From contig JALUUA010000286.1 in the NCBI GenBank assembly GCA_027021605.1, forward strand, positions 1 through 6,405: 6,405 nt of DNA. The letters are read 5' to 3'. A program made the translations under genes and the position numbers. Below are positions 4,088-6,405 of the stretch, piece by piece. Below the pieces are notes generated by a model. It ran no database searches. It saw nothing but the letters and a program-made list of their open reading frames with translations, and had not been told where the DNA came from. Every line of letters begins with the position of its first letter. The first letter of the stretch is position 1. This DNA is from Candidatus Bipolaricaulota bacterium. Lineage in GTDB: Bacteria; Bipolaricaulota; Bipolaricaulia; RBG-16-55-9.

Positions 4088-6405
4088 GACGGGGACGTGC
4101 TCTTCTTTAGGCCCACCTTGGCCCGCAGGCCGTTTACGCTCAGCTCCTCCACCCGATCCGCGCCGTCCGGGGGCTCCCCCCAGCGGAGCCCGACGGCCAG
4201 GGTCTCCGCCCGGAGGCGCTCCTCGAGGCGCTCGACGGCTTCCTTGAGCTCCGGCTCCGCCTCTAAGAAGAGCTCGACGCGGTCCGTCACCTCGTACCCG
4301 GCCTTCTTGCGCAGCTCTTGGATGTAGCGAATCAGCTCGCGGACGTACCCCTCGGCCCGCAGCTCCGGGGTGATCTCCGTATCGAGCACCACGACGCACT
4401 CCTCGTCGAAGGCCACGGGCGCGCCCCTCTCGACCCGCTCCGTCACCTTGACCTCCTCGGGCGTGAGCTCCACCCGTTGCCCGTCCACCGTGAGCGCGTA
4501 GGCTCCCCTCTCCTTGAGCGCTTGAGCGACCTCCTCAGGGTCGGCCTGCTCCAGGGCCCCCTTGATCTTGGGGGCCAAGGGCCCGAACTTGGGGCCGATC
4601 GCGCTCATCTGGGGCTCGACCTCCCGGCGCACGTGCTGAGAGCGGAGATCTTCGTCCACAAAGCGCAGCTCCTTGACGTTGAGCTCAGACTTTACGATCT
4701 CGACGATCTCCTCGGGAAGCTCCTTGACGGCGTGCTGAACCGTCATCGCGCGGAGGGGTTGGCGAACTTTGATGTTGCAGTTCTTGCGCGCGGCCCGGCC
4801 CAGCGAGGTGATCTGCCGGGCGACGGCCATCTGTCCCTCTAATTCCTCATCCGTGCGGGCGGGATCGCCCTCCGGGTAGCGACAGAGGTGGACGCTCTCC
4901 TCCTCGGGGGCCCCCAAGCCCCGGTAGATCTTCTCCGCGATGAAGGGCGTAAACGGCGCAAGGAGCTTCGCAAGCCCCAGGAGCATCTCATAGAGGGTGG
5001 AGTACCCGCTCCGCTTGTCGTCCGTAAACTCGGAACCCCAGAAGCGGGGGCGCGAGACCCGCACGTACCAGTTGCTTAAGTCCTCCACGAATGCCTCGAC
5101 CGCCTGGGTGGCCTTCACCACGTCGTAGGCGTCCAGGGCTGCGACGACCGTTTGGGCCGTGTGCTCGAAGCGGGAGACGATCCAGCGATCGAGCAGGGTC
5201 CGCTCCTCGAGCGCGACCCCGTGTTGCGCGTACTCGAACCCGTCGATGGACGCGTAGAGCGCGAAGAAGTTCCAGACGTTTTCGACCGTGCCCAGGAATC
5301 GGCTGCGGACCTGCTTGGCACCCTCGAGCGAGATGGGCCGGTCGCGCCAGGGGGCGCTGCCCGAGTAAAGATACCAGCGCAGGGTGTCCGCGCCGAACTC
5401 GTCGACGATGGCCATGGGGTCCAGCACGTTCCCCCGGGACTTGCTCATCTTGCGGCCCTTCTCGTCCAGCCCGAGGCCCGTCATCAAGACGTGACGGTAG
5501 GGGTGGGGGTAGGGCTCGTCCGGGTACAGCAACGTGCTCGTCACCATGAGGGTGTAGAACCAGCCGCGGGTCTGGTCGATGGCCTCGCAGATGAAGTCCG
5601 CCGGGAACTGCTCCCGCCAGATCTCCTGGTTCTCAAAGGGGAAGTGCCACTGGGCCGTGTGCATCATCCCCGAGTCGAACCAGCAGTCGATCACTTGGGG
5701 GACGCGGCGCATCGTCCCCGAGCAGTCGGGGCATCTTAATATTACTTCGTCGATGTAGGGCTTGTGGAACTCGACCCGCTGCGCCAGGTCTTTGTCGAGG
5801 GCGTGCTCGACGAGCTCCTGTCGGCTCCCGATGCAGACTTGCTCCTGGCACTCCTCGCAGATCCAGACGGGCAGGGGCGTCCCCCAGTAGCGGTCGCGGG
5901 AGAGCGCCCAGTCCTTCATCGTCTCTAGAAAGTTCCCGTAGCGCCCGTCGCGGACGTGCTCCGGGTGCCAGTGGACGTGTTGGTTGTTCTCGATGATCTC
6001 GCGCTGCTTTGCGGTCGTCTTAATGAACCACGACTCCAGGGCGTAGTAGAGCAGGGGGGTGTCGCACCGCCAGCAGAAGGGGTACGAGTGCGTGTAGTTC
6101 TCGACCTTGTAGAGGAGCCCCCTCTCCTTGAGATCCCGAATGATGCGCTTGTCGGCCTCTTTTACGAACATCCCGGCGTAGGGCTCGACCTCGGGGAGGA
6201 AGCGCCCGTTTAAATCCACGGTGTGGTGCCTGGGAAGGCCAAGGCGCTGGCCCAGTTGATAGTCCTCCTCACCGTACATGACGGCGGTGTGCACCACCCC
6301 GGTGCCCTCTTCGGTGGAAACCATCTCGCCCGTCTGGGCCGTCACGAACCACGCCCTGGGCTTCTCGCCTTGGGCTTCCAACAGCCGCCGCAGATAGGGG
6401 AAGAG
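4084..6405 (-). CDS. ileS: Isoleucyl-tRNA synthetase, type 2 (eukaryote-like), 3' part
   Basis: The frame is open from the right edge to TGA 4086-4084, giving 773 residues. The N-terminus with the HIGH motif and the first part of the editing domain lie outside, so no start can be assigned; the TTG near 6381 is internal. IleRS charges tRNA-Ile in the cytoplasm. Fragment residues 34-49 (GTGVVHTAVMYGEEDY) are the editing site, with Asp48 the conserved hydrolytic-site residue. CWRCDTPL, SRDRYWGTPLPVW, CEEC/C and CPDC metal-binding pairs and DCWFDSG follow. GRKMSKSRGN has the KMSKS lysine loop at 319-323. The C-terminal half contains KVRQPL and the long extra domain (ELNVKELRFV to the end) of the type 2 enzymes, and lacks the C-terminal Cys4 zinc finger of the E. 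coli type. Type 2 enzymes are known for mupirocin tolerance (family knowledge). Co-transcribed with birA by ATGA overlap. Confidence 0.95.
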   Translation of the reverse strand, partial: LFPYLRRLLEAQGEKPRAWFVTAQTGEMVSTEEGTGVVHTAVMYGEEDYQLGQRLGLPRHHTVDLNGRFLPEVEPYAGMFVKEADKRIIRDLKERGLLYKVENYTHSYPFCWRCDTPLLYYALESWFIKTTAKQREIIENNQHVHWHPEHVRDGRYGNFLETMKDWALSRDRYWGTPLPVWICEECQEQVCIGSRQELVEHALDKDLAQRVEFHKPYIDEVILRCPDCSGTMRRVPQVIDCWFDSGMMHTAQWHFPFENQEIWREQFPADFICEAIDQTRGWFYTLMVTSTLLYPDEPYPHPYRHVLMTGLGLDEKGRKMSKSRGNVLDPMAIVDEFGADTLRWYLYSGSAPWRDRPISLEGAKQVRSRFLGTVENVWNFFALYASIDGFEYAQHGVALEERTLLDRWIVSRFEHTAQTVVAALDAYDVVKATQAVEAFVEDLSNWYVRVSRPRFWGSEFTDDKRSGYSTLYEMLLGLAKLLAPFTPFIAEKIYRGLGAPEEESVHLCRYPEGDPARTDEELEGQMAVARQITSLGRAARKNCNIKVRQPLRAMTVQHAVKELPEEIVEIVKSELNVKELRFVDEDLRSQHVRREVEPQMSAIGPKFGPLAPKIKGALEQADPEEVAQALKERGAYALTVDGQRVELTPEEVKVTERVERGAPVAFDEECVVVLDTEITPELRAEGYVRELIRYIQELRKKAGYEVTDRVELFLEAEPELKEAVERLEERLRAETLAVGLRWGEPPDGADRVEELSVNGLRAKVGLKKSTSPS

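Noticed and set aside
4088..4399. N-terminal extension of birA upstream of base 4087
   Set aside because: This 104-residue stretch is the alternate frame of ileS, with no homology to biotin ligases; the ATGA overlap marks the true start.

Overview
The window reads as a compact, GC-rich (by eye about 60-65%) bacterial housekeeping cluster. Almost all coding capacity is on the minus strand, transcribed right to left: ileS (3' part, running off the right edge) > birA > purA > a PspA/IM30-family coiled-coil gene > a small single-pass membrane protein > rplM. At the far left a fragment of a DDE-type transposase lies on the plus strand, convergent to rplM and cut by the window edge.

The organism is clearly bacterial: L13 and PurA are bacterial, with short Shine-Dalgarno spacings and a sigma70-like promoter. 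The Arg/Glu-rich proteins, tight packing and eukaryote-like (type 2) isoleucyl-tRNA synthetase would suit a thermophilic or deep-branching lineage such as Bipolaricaulota/Acetothermia. That placement is a weak inference.

Layout: bases 1-171 encode the transposase C-terminus. Bases 172-261 are non-coding, with a small hairpin, a 29-base uninterrupted purine run and a possible weak terminator of rplM. rplM (262-732) has a strong SD and a well-formed promoter (813-841) in the 126-base gap before the next gene. The rest of the window is essentially one chain of genes. ileS and birA overlap in ATGA, birA and purA are 3 bases apart, purA and the PspA-like gene are 21 bases apart, and the PspA-like gene and the membrane protein gene are 1 base apart. 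They are probably co-transcribed and partly translationally coupled.

The housekeeping genes (isoleucine charging, biotin attachment, AMP synthesis, 50S subunit protein) are linked to growth rather than to one pathway. The unusual parts are the PspA-like/small-membrane-protein pair embedded among them, the absence of rpsI after rplM where transposon debris is found instead, and the alternative start choices of the small membrane protein. I see no CRISPR, tRNA, rRNA, phage or defence system, and no clear evidence of a wholly new system. The best candidate for something undescribed is the PspA-like gene with its 91-residue (or 74-residue) partner.
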